A stretch of 17,144 nucleotides of DNA from Actinobacteria bacterium 13_1_40CM_66_12. Its GTDB lineage: Bacteria > Chloroflexota > Dormibacteria > Dormibacterales > Dormibacteraceae. The stretch covers positions 1 to 17,144 of the forward strand of contig MNEW01000005.1 of assembly GCA_001917895.1 (NCBI GenBank), in the 5' to 3' direction. Below, piece after piece: positions 1 through 6,221 of this stretch (its first letter is position 1; every line of letters begins with the position of its first letter). Made by a program: the position numbers and the translations under genes. Under the pieces are notes generated by a model that ran no database searches, was not told the DNA's origin, and was given only the letters and a program-made list of their open reading frames with translations.

Positions 1-671
1 AGCCACGACTTCCTCGGCGCTCGGCCCAAGTTGTCGCCGAAGGCCACTGGACCGGCACCGGGTCGCAAGCGACCGGAGGCGTGCGCGGCGACACCGTTCA
101 CGTCGCGGTCGCCGATCGCCACGGAAACCTGGTCGCCTGTACGCCAAGCGGAGGGTGGCTGCAGAGCTCTCCTGTCATCGACGGCCTGGGCTTCTGCTTA
201 GGGACGAGAGCGCAGATGTTCAACCTCGATCCCGACCACCCCAATCGCATCGAAGGCGGCAAACGGCCGCGGACCACCCTCAGCCCGACTCTCGCGCTCC
301 GTGATGGCGAGCCGAGGATCGCATTCGGCACTCCCGGTGGCGATCAACAGGATCAGTGGACGCTCGAATTCTTCCTGGCGCACGTCGTTTTCGGTCTCGG
401 TCTGCAGGCAGCGAACGACGCGCCCATGTTCCACACCTCGCATTTTCCGAGCTCGTTCGCGCCCCACGACGCGCATCCGGGCCGAGTGCATGCCGAATCA
501 AGGGTCGAGCCTTCGGTCATAAGTGAGCTTCGCCGCCGCGGACATGAGGTCGTTGAGGGGGGCCCGTGGTCGCTCGGTCGGATCTGCGCGGTGGGTCGGG
601 ACCCCGATTCTGGCTTCATCTCCGCGGCGGCGAGTCCGCGCGGAGGTAACGCTTACGCCGCCGGTCGATAG
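1..671 (+). CDS. Gamma-glutamyltransferase family protein (Ntn hydrolase), 3' part
   Basis: The reading frame is open from the window edge (first full codon at base 3), so the N-terminal part lies outside. What is visible is the small catalytic subunit of a gamma-glutamyltranspeptidase-like Ntn hydrolase, which autocleaves before a Thr that then acts as nucleophile. The likely Thr is codon 93-95 in the motif GDTVHVAVAD. Downstream are family blocks: PSGGWLQSSP, FNLDPDHPN, GKRPRTTLSPTLALRDG and GTPGGDQQDQW, the last holding the GG that forms the oxyanion region. Classical E. coli-type GGT has a Ser-Ser pair where this protein has Thr-Thr before LSPT. That variant, together with the GWLQSSP and GGDQQDQW blocks, fits the YwrD-like subgroup, whose substrates are poorly known. 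The gene converges on the permease operon with 10 nt between stops. Family assignment is confident; glutathione as substrate is not shown. Confidence 0.88.
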   Translation, partial: PRLPRRSAQVVAEGHWTGTGSQATGGVRGDTVHVAVADRHGNLVACTPSGGWLQSSPVIDGLGFCLGTRAQMFNLDPDHPNRIEGGKRPRTTLSPTLALRDGEPRIAFGTPGGDQQDQWTLEFFLAHVVFGLGLQAANDAPMFHTSHFPSSFAPHDAHPGRVHAESRVEPSVISELRRRGHEVVEGGPWSLGRICAVGRDPDSGFISAAASPRGGNAYAAGR

Positions 672-681
672 GAAGGAGCGA

Positions 682-1566
682 TCACGTACGAAGCCGCGGA
701 TCGAGTGCGTCTCGCAGCGCATCGCCGAGCCAGTTGAAGCTGAAGACGGTGACCGAGATCGCAGCTCCGGGCACGATCGCCAGCCACGCGTCGTTGTTCA
801 GAAAAGTCCGGCCAGAGTTGATCATCTGGCCCCAGTCCGGAGTTGGAACCTGGGCGCCCAGCCCCAGAAAGGAGAGCGTGGCCTCGGCGAGGATGGCAAA
901 CCCGGCGGAGAGGGAAACCTGCACGAGGACCGGGTTCATAAGATTCGGCAGGATGTGGCGCAGCACGAGCCGAAGCGGTCTTGCTCCGAGTGACCGCGTA
1001 GCGGTGATGAACTCCATCTGCTTCAGCTGCAGCACCTGGGCACGGACCAGACGGGCGTAGATGGGAATGGCGACGATCCCTATGGCGATCATCGCGTTGC
1101 GCAGGCCGGGGCCAAGGGCGGCCACGAGACCGATGGCGAGGATCAGGCCTGGAAACGCAAGCAGCGCATCGATGAAGCGCATCAACAAGAGGTCCGTGGT
1201 GCCGCCCGCATAACCGCTTACCAGGCCGATGATTCCGCCGGCGACCAGGCCCACAGCAACCGCCACGAACGCAACCGGCAGCGAGACTCGCGCCCCCCAG
1301 AGCACGCGACTGAAGAGGTCTCGCCCAAGCTCATCGGTGCCCAGAAGGTGGCTGGGGCTCAACGGTGGCAGATAGGAGTCGTCGGGATGAACAGCAAGCG
1401 GATCGTGGGGTGCGATGAGCGGAGCCAGAAGTGCGACCAGGAACAACAATCCGACGAACGCCGCGGCTGCGGCAACCCGCGGGTACTGACGAACGAAGGC
1501 GAGTCCACTGATCCTGGCCGTGCGGAAGTGTTGGCCGGCGGCCAACAGCGCCGGCGCGTTGCTCAT
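682..1566 (-). CDS. Peptide-type ABC transporter permease, DppC/OppC family
   Basis: 294-residue inner-membrane permease, third gene of the minus-strand importer operon. The N-terminus has a first membrane helix at about residues 31-53, followed by the typical HDP segment and LLGTDELGRDLFSRVLWGAR (about 75-94), a hallmark of OppC/DppC proteins. The cytoplasmic EAA loop that docks on the ATPase lies at about 187-207 (ATRSLGARPLRLVLRHILPN). Several further hydrophobic helices follow, ending in DALDPRLRT, a common C-terminus in the family. It would pair with the DppB-like protein to form the channel. It starts 16 nt after the dppB stop with no clear SD site, so translational coupling is likely. 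The substrate (di/oligopeptide, glutathione, nickel or other) cannot be read from a permease sequence. Confidence 0.93.
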   Translation of the reverse strand: MSNAPALLAAGQHFRTARISGLAFVRQYPRVAAAAAFVGLLFLVALLAPLIAPHDPLAVHPDDSYLPPLSPSHLLGTDELGRDLFSRVLWGARVSLPVAFVAVAVGLVAGGIIGLVSGYAGGTTDLLLMRFIDALLAFPGLILAIGLVAALGPGLRNAMIAIGIVAIPIYARLVRAQVLQLKQMEFITATRSLGARPLRLVLRHILPNLMNPVLVQVSLSAGFAILAEATLSFLGLGAQVPTPDWGQMINSGRTFLNNDAWLAIVPGAAISVTVFSFNWLGDALRDALDPRLRT

Positions 1567-1582
1567 TGATGAGGGCCCAACA

Positions 1583-2527
1583 TCATGCGTAGGAGATCCG
1601 CGGGTCGAGCCAGGCGTACACCAGGTCGACCAGCAGGTTGGCGAACATGTACGAGAAGGCCGCCAGCAGAACGATGCCCTGCACGATCGTGTAGTCGCGG
1701 TCGGCGATCGACTCCACGGCCAGCCGGCCGACTCCGGGCCAGGTGAATACGGTCTCGGTGACGACCGCGCCCTCGATGATGCCTCCGATCTGAAGCCCGA
1801 CCACCGTCACAACAGGGATGAGCGCGTTCTTGAGCGCGTGGATGAAGACGACGCGGCGCCACGACGCTCCCTTCGCCCACGCAGTCCGCACGTAATCGTT
1901 GTTGAGGACCTCGATCATCGACGAGCGTGTGAAACGCATATTGATCGCCGCGCCGGCGGTGCCCAACGCGATGGCCGGCAGCACAACGTGGCGAAGACTC
2001 TCGATTGGATTCGTCGCAAACGGAATGTAGCCACCGAATGGAAACAGCCGGAGCGACACAGACAGGACGAAGATGAGAACGACGCCGATGAAGAAATTCG
2101 GGACGGAAACACCGGCCACCGTTATGCCTGAAGCGAGATAGTCCAGCGCCGACCCGCGACGAACTGCCGCGATCGTGCCGAGCGGGATGGCGACGGCCAG
2201 GGACCAGAGCAACGCCACAATGCCGAGCTCGAGTGTTGCCGGAAGGCGTTCGGTGATGGCGGCGGACACGGGCTGATGGGTCGTGATCGAGCGGCCGAGA
2301 TCGCCGTGAGCCATGCGGCCGAGCCAGAGCCCGTACTGGACATAGATCGGCTTGTCGAGCCCGAGCTGCTTGTGGATGTCCGCGATCGCTTGCGGTGAGC
2401 GGTCCTCGCCGAGAAGGATGAGCGCCGGGTCGCCCGGTGTGAGGTGGATGAGCATGAACACGCCGACGGTCACCAAGAAGGCCACAGGCAGCATCAACAG
2501 GAGCCGCCGCAGGACGTAGGTCGTCAT
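1583..2527 (-). CDS. Peptide-type ABC transporter permease, DppB/OppB family
   Basis: 314-residue inner-membrane permease, middle gene of the importer operon. The N-terminus (YVLRRLLLMLPVAFLVTVGV) is the first membrane helix. It is followed by LTPGDPA at about 29-35 and by LGLDKPIYVQYGLWL (about 55-69), both typical of OppB/DppB. The EAA loop is at about 214-236 (RTAWAKGASWRRVVFIHALK), and the C-terminus is YAWLDPRISYA, again family-typical. The gene starts 52 nt after the stop of the substrate-binding protein gene. No SD site is visible; instead the start codon lies at the foot of a perfect 8-bp hairpin (2526-2547), which may lower permease synthesis relative to the binding protein. Length is normal for the family. 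Confidence 0.93.
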   Translation of the reverse strand: MTTYVLRRLLLMLPVAFLVTVGVFMLIHLTPGDPALILLGEDRSPQAIADIHKQLGLDKPIYVQYGLWLGRMAHGDLGRSITTHQPVSAAITERLPATLELGIVALLWSLAVAIPLGTIAAVRRGSALDYLASGITVAGVSVPNFFIGVVLIFVLSVSLRLFPFGGYIPFATNPIESLRHVVLPAIALGTAGAAINMRFTRSSMIEVLNNDYVRTAWAKGASWRRVVFIHALKNALIPVVTVVGLQIGGIIEGAVVTETVFTWPGVGRLAVESIADRDYTIVQGIVLLAAFSYMFANLLVDLVYAWLDPRISYA

Positions 2528-2547
2528 GCCGGTCTGTGCACCGGCAT
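2526..2547 (-). promoter_or_regulatory. Hairpin holding the dppB-like start codon
   Basis: The complementary arms ATGCCGGT (2540-2547) and ACCGGCAT (2526-2533), given 5' to 3' on the minus strand, form a perfect 8-bp stem with a 6-nt loop in the mRNA. The last two stem bases are the A and U of the permease AUG, so the start codon is partly paired. It lies in the gap between the binding-protein gene and the permease gene. In many ABC operons a stem-loop at this position protects the upstream message or damps the downstream genes (as between malE and malF). That role is inferred here. Confidence 0.55.
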
Positions 2548-2579
2548 CAATCTATGTCCTCGCGAGTGAGGTGGATCGG

Positions 2580-4091
2580 TTAGCTCTTCCAGACCTCCGC
2601 CATCCGGATCATGAGATCGGGATACAGAGTGAAGCCATGGACCTTGTTGCTCGAAATCTGAGCGCTGACGCCGAAAACCGTGAACACATACGGCGCGTCG
2701 GCCACGATCTGCTTTTGAGCGCTGTCGTAATCCTGCTTGCGCTTGGCCTGGTCCGTATTGATGCGGGCGTCCTCCAGCCAGCCGTCGACCTGCGGGTTGC
2801 TGTAGAGGCTGTCGTTGAAATCGCCGCCGGTGTGCCACCACGCGTATGTGTTGCCGTCGGGGTCGATCCGACCAGACCAGTTGACACCGCAGGCCTCGAA
2901 CTGGTGGCTCTGGCATTCCTGCTGATACGTCGCGAATTCCTCGGTCTGGATTTTCATCGTGATGCCGGCTGAGGCCAGCTCTGACTGCATCAGCTGGGCC
3001 AGCTGCTGGTTGACCGGATCCGCCGTCGTCTTGAAGCTGAACGTGAACCCGGTGGCGGCGCTTCTGGCCGCGGCTGCGTCGGCGTGGTCGTAGATCTTTT
3101 CCGACGCGTCGAAGGCCCAGCTCGACGGCGGTATCGGCCCGTAACCGACGACGCCGATATTGAAGTTGATGTTCTTCAAGATCGCGTATCTGTCGATCGC
3201 CGTCGCCACTGCTTTCCGCTTGGCGGGGTCATTGAAGGGCGCGGCTCCGGTGTTGAGCTCGAAGCCGTTGAAGCCGATCGCGGGCGTGTCGCGGTAGATG
3301 AAGCCCGAGTCGGCCTTGAGCCCCGCCACATCCTTGGCCGCGATCGCCCGTGCGATATCAATGTCACCGGTCTTGAGCGCCGCGAGGATCGCGTTGACAT
3401 CGGGAATCGCCTTGTAGGTGACGCCGTCCAGATAGGGCAGCCCGCTTCGCCAGTAGCTGGGATTCTTCGTCAGCGTCAGGTGGTCGTTGCGCTTCCACTC
3501 GACGAACTGGAAGGGCCCGCTCCCGGCGCCTGTAGGCGCGAGGGAAAAGTTCTGGCCGCCCTTCTTGACCGCATCCATTGAGAGCATCATTCCCGCCCGG
3601 TCGACCAACGTGGCGAGCAGGGTCGCGTCAGGCTTCGCGAGGTGCAGAGTGACGTGGGTATCGTCGACGACCTCCACGCTCGTCACGCTCTTCAGGTCGG
3701 ACTTCCGTCGTGAGCTGGCGGCGGTCTTGTAGCGCGTGATGTTGTCCTTGACCGACTGCGCGTTGAAGGACGTGCCGTCCTGGTACTTGACCCCGGACTG
3801 CAGTGTGAACTTGTAGCTCGTGGGGTCGGTCACATCCCAAGACTTGACCAGACCGGCCTTGATCGTGAGGCCGGGGTCGATTGTGAAGAGCGAGTCGTAC
3901 ATGTTGTAGAAAACCTCGCGCTCCACCAGCAGCGACGAGTCGAGTGGATCCAGGGTGCGCAGCTCGCTCTCGAGTGCGATGGTTGCTGTGCCGCCGTGTT
4001 TAGGGGTTACCGACTGGGTGCCACCGCCCCCGCCGGACCCGCATGCAGCGACAAGGAAAAGGCAGGCGATAGCAAGACCGGCTCGTCTCAT
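2580..4091 (-). CDS. ABC transporter substrate-binding lipoprotein, family 5 (SBP_bac_5)
   Basis: A 503-residue extracytoplasmic solute-binding protein of the DppA/OppA family. The ATG at 4091 is chosen over an upstream GTG (4103) because it gives a compact lipoprotein signal peptide (MRRAGLAIACLFLVAAC, lipobox VAAC, lipidated Cys17) and has an AGGAG SD site 11 nt upstream; for the GTG the SD site would overlap the start codon region. A Gly/Ser linker and then HGGTATIALESELRTLDPLD begin the mature domain, as in the family. ALESELRTLDP and LTLTKNPSYWR, with the C-terminal FTLYPDLMIRMAEVW, are characteristic. It heads the importer operon and delivers ligand to the two permeases. The ligand is unknown; SBP family 5 binds peptides, nickel, opines, glutathione and sugars. 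It has a good upstream promoter and a real 5' leader, unlike most genes here. Confidence 0.93.
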   Translation of the reverse strand: MRRAGLAIACLFLVAACGSGGGGGTQSVTPKHGGTATIALESELRTLDPLDSSLLVEREVFYNMYDSLFTIDPGLTIKAGLVKSWDVTDPTSYKFTLQSGVKYQDGTSFNAQSVKDNITRYKTAASSRRKSDLKSVTSVEVVDDTHVTLHLAKPDATLLATLVDRAGMMLSMDAVKKGGQNFSLAPTGAGSGPFQFVEWKRNDHLTLTKNPSYWRSGLPYLDGVTYKAIPDVNAILAALKTGDIDIARAIAAKDVAGLKADSGFIYRDTPAIGFNGFELNTGAAPFNDPAKRKAVATAIDRYAILKNINFNIGVVGYGPIPPSSWAFDASEKIYDHADAAAARSAATGFTFSFKTTADPVNQQLAQLMQSELASAGITMKIQTEEFATYQQECQSHQFEACGVNWSGRIDPDGNTYAWWHTGGDFNDSLYSNPQVDGWLEDARINTDQAKRKQDYDSAQKQIVADAPYVFTVFGVSAQISSNKVHGFTLYPDLMIRMAEVWKS

Positions 4092-4136
4092 CTCTCCACA
4101 CACTCCTGAATGACGCCGACTCCCAACAGCCCCCTG

Positions 4137-4169
4137 TATTTAGGCTACGGTGCTTCGCCGGTGTCAACA
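4137..4169 (-). promoter_or_regulatory. Sigma70-type promoter of the importer operon
   Basis: On the minus strand a consensus TTGACA (4164-4169) is followed after 17-19 nt by an A/T-rich -10 region (CCTAAAAATA, about 4137-4146). Transcription would start roughly 35-40 nt upstream of the lipoprotein ATG, leaving room for the AGGAG SD site at 4103-4107. The -35 hexamer is exact; the -10 is degenerate, so its exact register is uncertain. Confidence 0.5.
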
Positions 4170-4265
4170 ATGAGATCGGTCGAGCCCTCCTGACGGCCCG
4201 GCCTGACCAGCTCTTGAGACGGGTCCGGCTCGTCGACAAACTGCGCGATTTGGCCTCGAGTGACT

Positions 4266-4271
4266 TATCTT
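4266..4271 (+). promoter_or_regulatory. -10 box (TATCTT), leaderless-type promoter
   Basis: TATCTT ends 7 nt before the ATG at 4279, which places transcription start at or just before the start codon. No SD sequence is present upstream of the ATG. No convincing -35 is seen. Confidence 0.45.
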
Positions 4272-4278
4272 CGCGCCC

Positions 4279-4968
4279 ATGATCAAGGTCTATCCGGACC
4301 GTCCCGTGGCCGCGATGCTCCGTGTCCTGGCTGATGTGGTCACCACGGGATGGACGGTTGCCTGGGCGGTCCTCGGCTGGCTGATCTACAAGACGATCCT
4401 CGGCCTCGAAGTGATTGCTGACGGGCTTGTGAGCACGGGGAACACGTTCAACGGATGGATCATGCAGTTTCGCAACGCGATCCCGGGCGGCATTCCCGGG
4501 GTCACGCAGTTCTTGATCAACATCGCCGACGCGCTGCGGCGCTACTCGGGAGAGCCGCTGGTGTCGGCCGGCCACCAGGTGCACGACGCGATCATCCAGG
4601 TCGCGATCGTGCTCGCGCTGTTGGTCGCCTTGCCGCCGATCCTTCTTGTTTTACTGCCATACGGCGCGTGGAGGTGGCGGGACATGCGCGAGACCGGGGC
4701 GGCTTTGGCGTTCGTGCGTATCGCTTCGATGACGGGGCGGGCGGAGCAGGCGCGAGCGGTCCTGGCGTATCGGGCGGTGTCGACGCTGAGCTTCCGGCAG
4801 CTGATGTCCGCCAGCCCCGACCCGGTTGGCGACATCACAGAGCGTCGTTACGAGCGGCTGGCGGCGGCGATGCTGAAGCGGGCGGGGCTGGACCCGGGGC
4901 GCCTGGCGCCGCCCGAGCTCCCGGAGCTGCCGGCGCACCGAGAGCATCGAGAGCATCGGCGCCGGTAG
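4279..4968 (+). CDS. Unrecognised protein with two membrane helices
   Basis: A 229-residue protein I do not recognise. A first hydrophobic stretch lies at about residues 18-45 (GWTVAWAVLGWLIYKTILG) and a second at about 107-128 (IIQVAIVLALLVALPPILLV), ended by a YGAWRWRD basic patch, so the C-terminal half is probably cytoplasmic. Between the helices is a segment with GNTFNGWIMQFRNAIPGGIPGV, probably outside the membrane. The C-terminal 100 residues are soluble, Arg/Ala-rich and probably helical, ending in a repetitive tail (PELPELPAHREHREHRRR). The start is supported by the -10 box 7 nt upstream and by the hydrophobic N-terminal arrangement. It lies 37 nt upstream of the DUF2277 gene on the same strand; that gene has its own -10-like box. 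Function cannot be stated. Confidence 0.75.
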   Translation: MIKVYPDRPVAAMLRVLADVVTTGWTVAWAVLGWLIYKTILGLEVIADGLVSTGNTFNGWIMQFRNAIPGGIPGVTQFLINIADALRRYSGEPLVSAGHQVHDAIIQVAIVLALLVALPPILLVLLPYGAWRWRDMRETGAALAFVRIASMTGRAEQARAVLAYRAVSTLSFRQLMSASPDPVGDITERRYERLAAAMLKRAGLDPGRLAPPELPELPAHREHREHRRR

Positions 4969-4993
4969 CCGCTTCTCGGGCTCCTGGTCCACG

Positions 4994-4999
4994 TATCGT
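4994..4999 (+). promoter_or_regulatory. -10 box (TATCGT), leaderless-type promoter
   Basis: TATCGT ends exactly 6 nt before the GTG at 5006, so the expected first transcribed base coincides with the start codon. There is no SD site before this GTG. The box lies in the 37-nt gap after the membrane-protein gene. Confidence 0.45.
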
Positions 5000-5005
5000 T
5001 GTCGC

Positions 5006-5224
5006 GTGTGCCGAAGCATCAAGACCCTGCGCCAGGCTGACGTGGTCGCCACCGAGGACGAGATCCGCGCCGCGGCACGGCAGTTCGTGCGCAAGGTGAG
5101 CGGATTCCGCGAGCCCTCTGGGAGGCACCAGGTGGCGTTCGAGGGGGCGGTGGACGAGATCGCACTCGCGTCCCAGCGCTTGCTCGAGTCGATCGCCGGG
5201 AACCTTCCCGCCCACCGCTCTTAA
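5006..5224 (+). CDS. DUF2277 family protein
   Basis: A 72-residue protein matching the DUF2277 pattern from its first residues: MCRSIKTL, then ATEDEIRAAARQFVRKVSGF, then the conserved AVDEIALASQRLLESI helix. Family members usually start MCRNI and are 70-90 residues, so this copy is full length. The Cys2 next to the start codon is conserved in the family as I recall it, which strongly supports the GTG start. No catalytic role is established for DUF2277; it is mainly helical and probably cytoplasmic. Codon use matches its neighbours. It lies downstream of an unrecognised membrane protein and converges on the glycosylase gene 112 nt further on. Confidence 0.88.
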   Translation: MCRSIKTLRQADVVATEDEIRAAARQFVRKVSGFREPSGRHQVAFEGAVDEIALASQRLLESIAGNLPAHRS

Positions 5225-5280
5225 CGACCTGGGTTGGCGGCCCCGCCTCCCCTTTATTAAGGTCGAGGCCGGCAGGTGAG

Positions 5281-5336
5281 TCGGGCTGGGGGAGGGGCCC
5301 AAAAGAGAAGGGAGGGCCCGCCAAAGGTGTGCCCGA
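5281..5336. terminator. Possible bidirectional terminator between convergent genes
   Basis: The gap between the DUF2277 gene (+) and the glycosylase gene (-) holds nested inverted repeats. The outer pair is TCGGGC (5281-5286) with GCCCGA (5331-5336), and the inner pair is GGGCCC at 5295-5300 and 5314-5319. No clear T-tract follows on either strand, so factor-independent termination is doubtful. Another GC-rich stem, GGCG/CGCC, lies at about 5236-5247. Confidence 0.3.
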
Positions 5337-6164
5337 TTAGAGCTGGCAGCCCCGGCAGAAATTCAAGGGCTCCCGGTTCGACCCCAGCTGACTGATCCGG
5401 TGTCCGCATCGCGGGCACGTCTTTCCGCCCTTCATATGCACCGCCATGAACGACCGGTCCTGCTTCGACTCGTCGTAGTTTGGGTTGGCAAGGATCGCAT
5501 CAACGGCGCGCGAGAGCACCACGGGGATGGCCGCGAATAGCGCCTCCTCCTCGGCCGGCTTTAACGAAGCCCGCCTCCGCAAGGGGAGCAGCCGGGCCTC
5601 GAACAGGATCTCGTCCGAGTAAGCGTTGCCGATCCCGGCCAGAAACTCCTGGTTGCGCAGGAGATCCTTGAGCTCATCCCGGAAGCGCCGCAGGCGTTTG
5701 CGAAAAACCTCGATGCCCATCGCTGGCGCCGAGTCGGCCTCCGGCCCGAGCTCGGCCCAACCGGGAATCTCGCGGGCCAGGTCGTTGACCCAGTAGATGC
5801 GCCCCATGTCGCGGAAATCGAGATATCGCAGCTCCTGCCGACCCTCGATCCGGATCGTGAACACCTCGGTCGCCGGAGCCGGTGTGCTGCCGTCCACCAT
5901 CTGGAAACGCCCGCCCAGCATCGGGTTGATCACCAGCCACCGTTCATCTCCGCCACCGCCGAGCTCAGTCGCAAAGACAAGGTGCTTGCCTCGCCTGGTA
6001 AGTGAGACGATGCGACGAGCGGGCAGTTCGTCGGCGAAGTGTTCGACGGGGTAGCGGAGCATGTGCGCCTTCTTGGGGACGACCGCGGCAGCCGTTATCA
6101 GCTTGCCCTCGAGGCGAGGGCCAAGGCGTATTCGCACCGCTTCTAGCTCGGGCAGCTCGGGCAT
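5337..6164 (-). CDS. Fpg/Nei-type DNA glycosylase/AP lyase
   Basis: A 275-residue base-excision repair glycosylase that removes oxidised bases and nicks the strand. The start is fixed by MPELPELEAV: after Met removal the Pro is the catalytic nucleophile and the next Glu its partner, so a frame that stays open up to 6320 is not coding upstream. RRGK at 57-60 provides the conserved beta-hairpin Lys60. The helix-two-turn-helix is at about 172-186 (EFLAGIGNAYSDEI, with Asn180). The C-terminal zinc finger has Cys250, Cys253, Cys270 and Cys273, with the DNA-binding Arg264. Two differences from E. coli Fpg stand out: the DPRRFG segment reads DFRDMG (117-121), so the void-filling Phe is Met120, and the region around Met82 reads NPMLGG. 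It may belong to a divergent Fpg/Nei clade with altered lesion choice. Divergent from clpB. Confidence 0.92.
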   Translation of the reverse strand: MPELPELEAVRIRLGPRLEGKLITAAAVVPKKAHMLRYPVEHFADELPARRIVSLTRRGKHLVFATELGGGGDERWLVINPMLGGRFQMVDGSTPAPATEVFTIRIEGRQELRYLDFRDMGRIYWVNDLAREIPGWAELGPEADSAPAMGIEVFRKRLRRFRDELKDLLRNQEFLAGIGNAYSDEILFEARLLPLRRRASLKPAEEEALFAAIPVVLSRAVDAILANPNYDESKQDRSFMAVHMKGGKTCPRCGHRISQLGSNREPLNFCRGCQL

Positions 6165-6170
6165 GGACCC

Positions 6171-6176
6171 AAGATA
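6171..6176 (-). promoter_or_regulatory. -10 box (TATCTT) of the DNA glycosylase gene
   Basis: On the minus strand TATCTT ends 6 nt before the ATG at 6164, which is the spacing expected if the A of the ATG is the first transcribed base. The 6 nt between (GGGTCC) contain no SD site. A leaderless mRNA is therefore likely. Confidence 0.5.
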
Positions 6177-6188
6177 CCGGCCGCCGGT

Positions 6189-6215
6189 TTGACGACCGAA
6201 GACCGGGGGTAGCAA
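6189..6215 (+). promoter_or_regulatory. Possible clpB promoter
   Basis: TTGACG (6189-6194) resembles a -35 box, and TAGCAA (6210-6215) is a weak -10 that ends 6 nt before the clpB ATG. The 15-nt spacing is short, and alternative -10 registers are weaker. No HAIR (CTTGAGT-N7-ACTCAAG) or CIRCE operator is visible in the 57-nt gap shared with the glycosylase gene. Confidence 0.3.
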
Positions 6216-6221
6216 AAAAGC

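Noticed and set aside
6165..6221. Heat-shock operator (HAIR or CIRCE) before clpB
   Set aside because: Neither consensus inverted repeat is present in the 57-nt gap.
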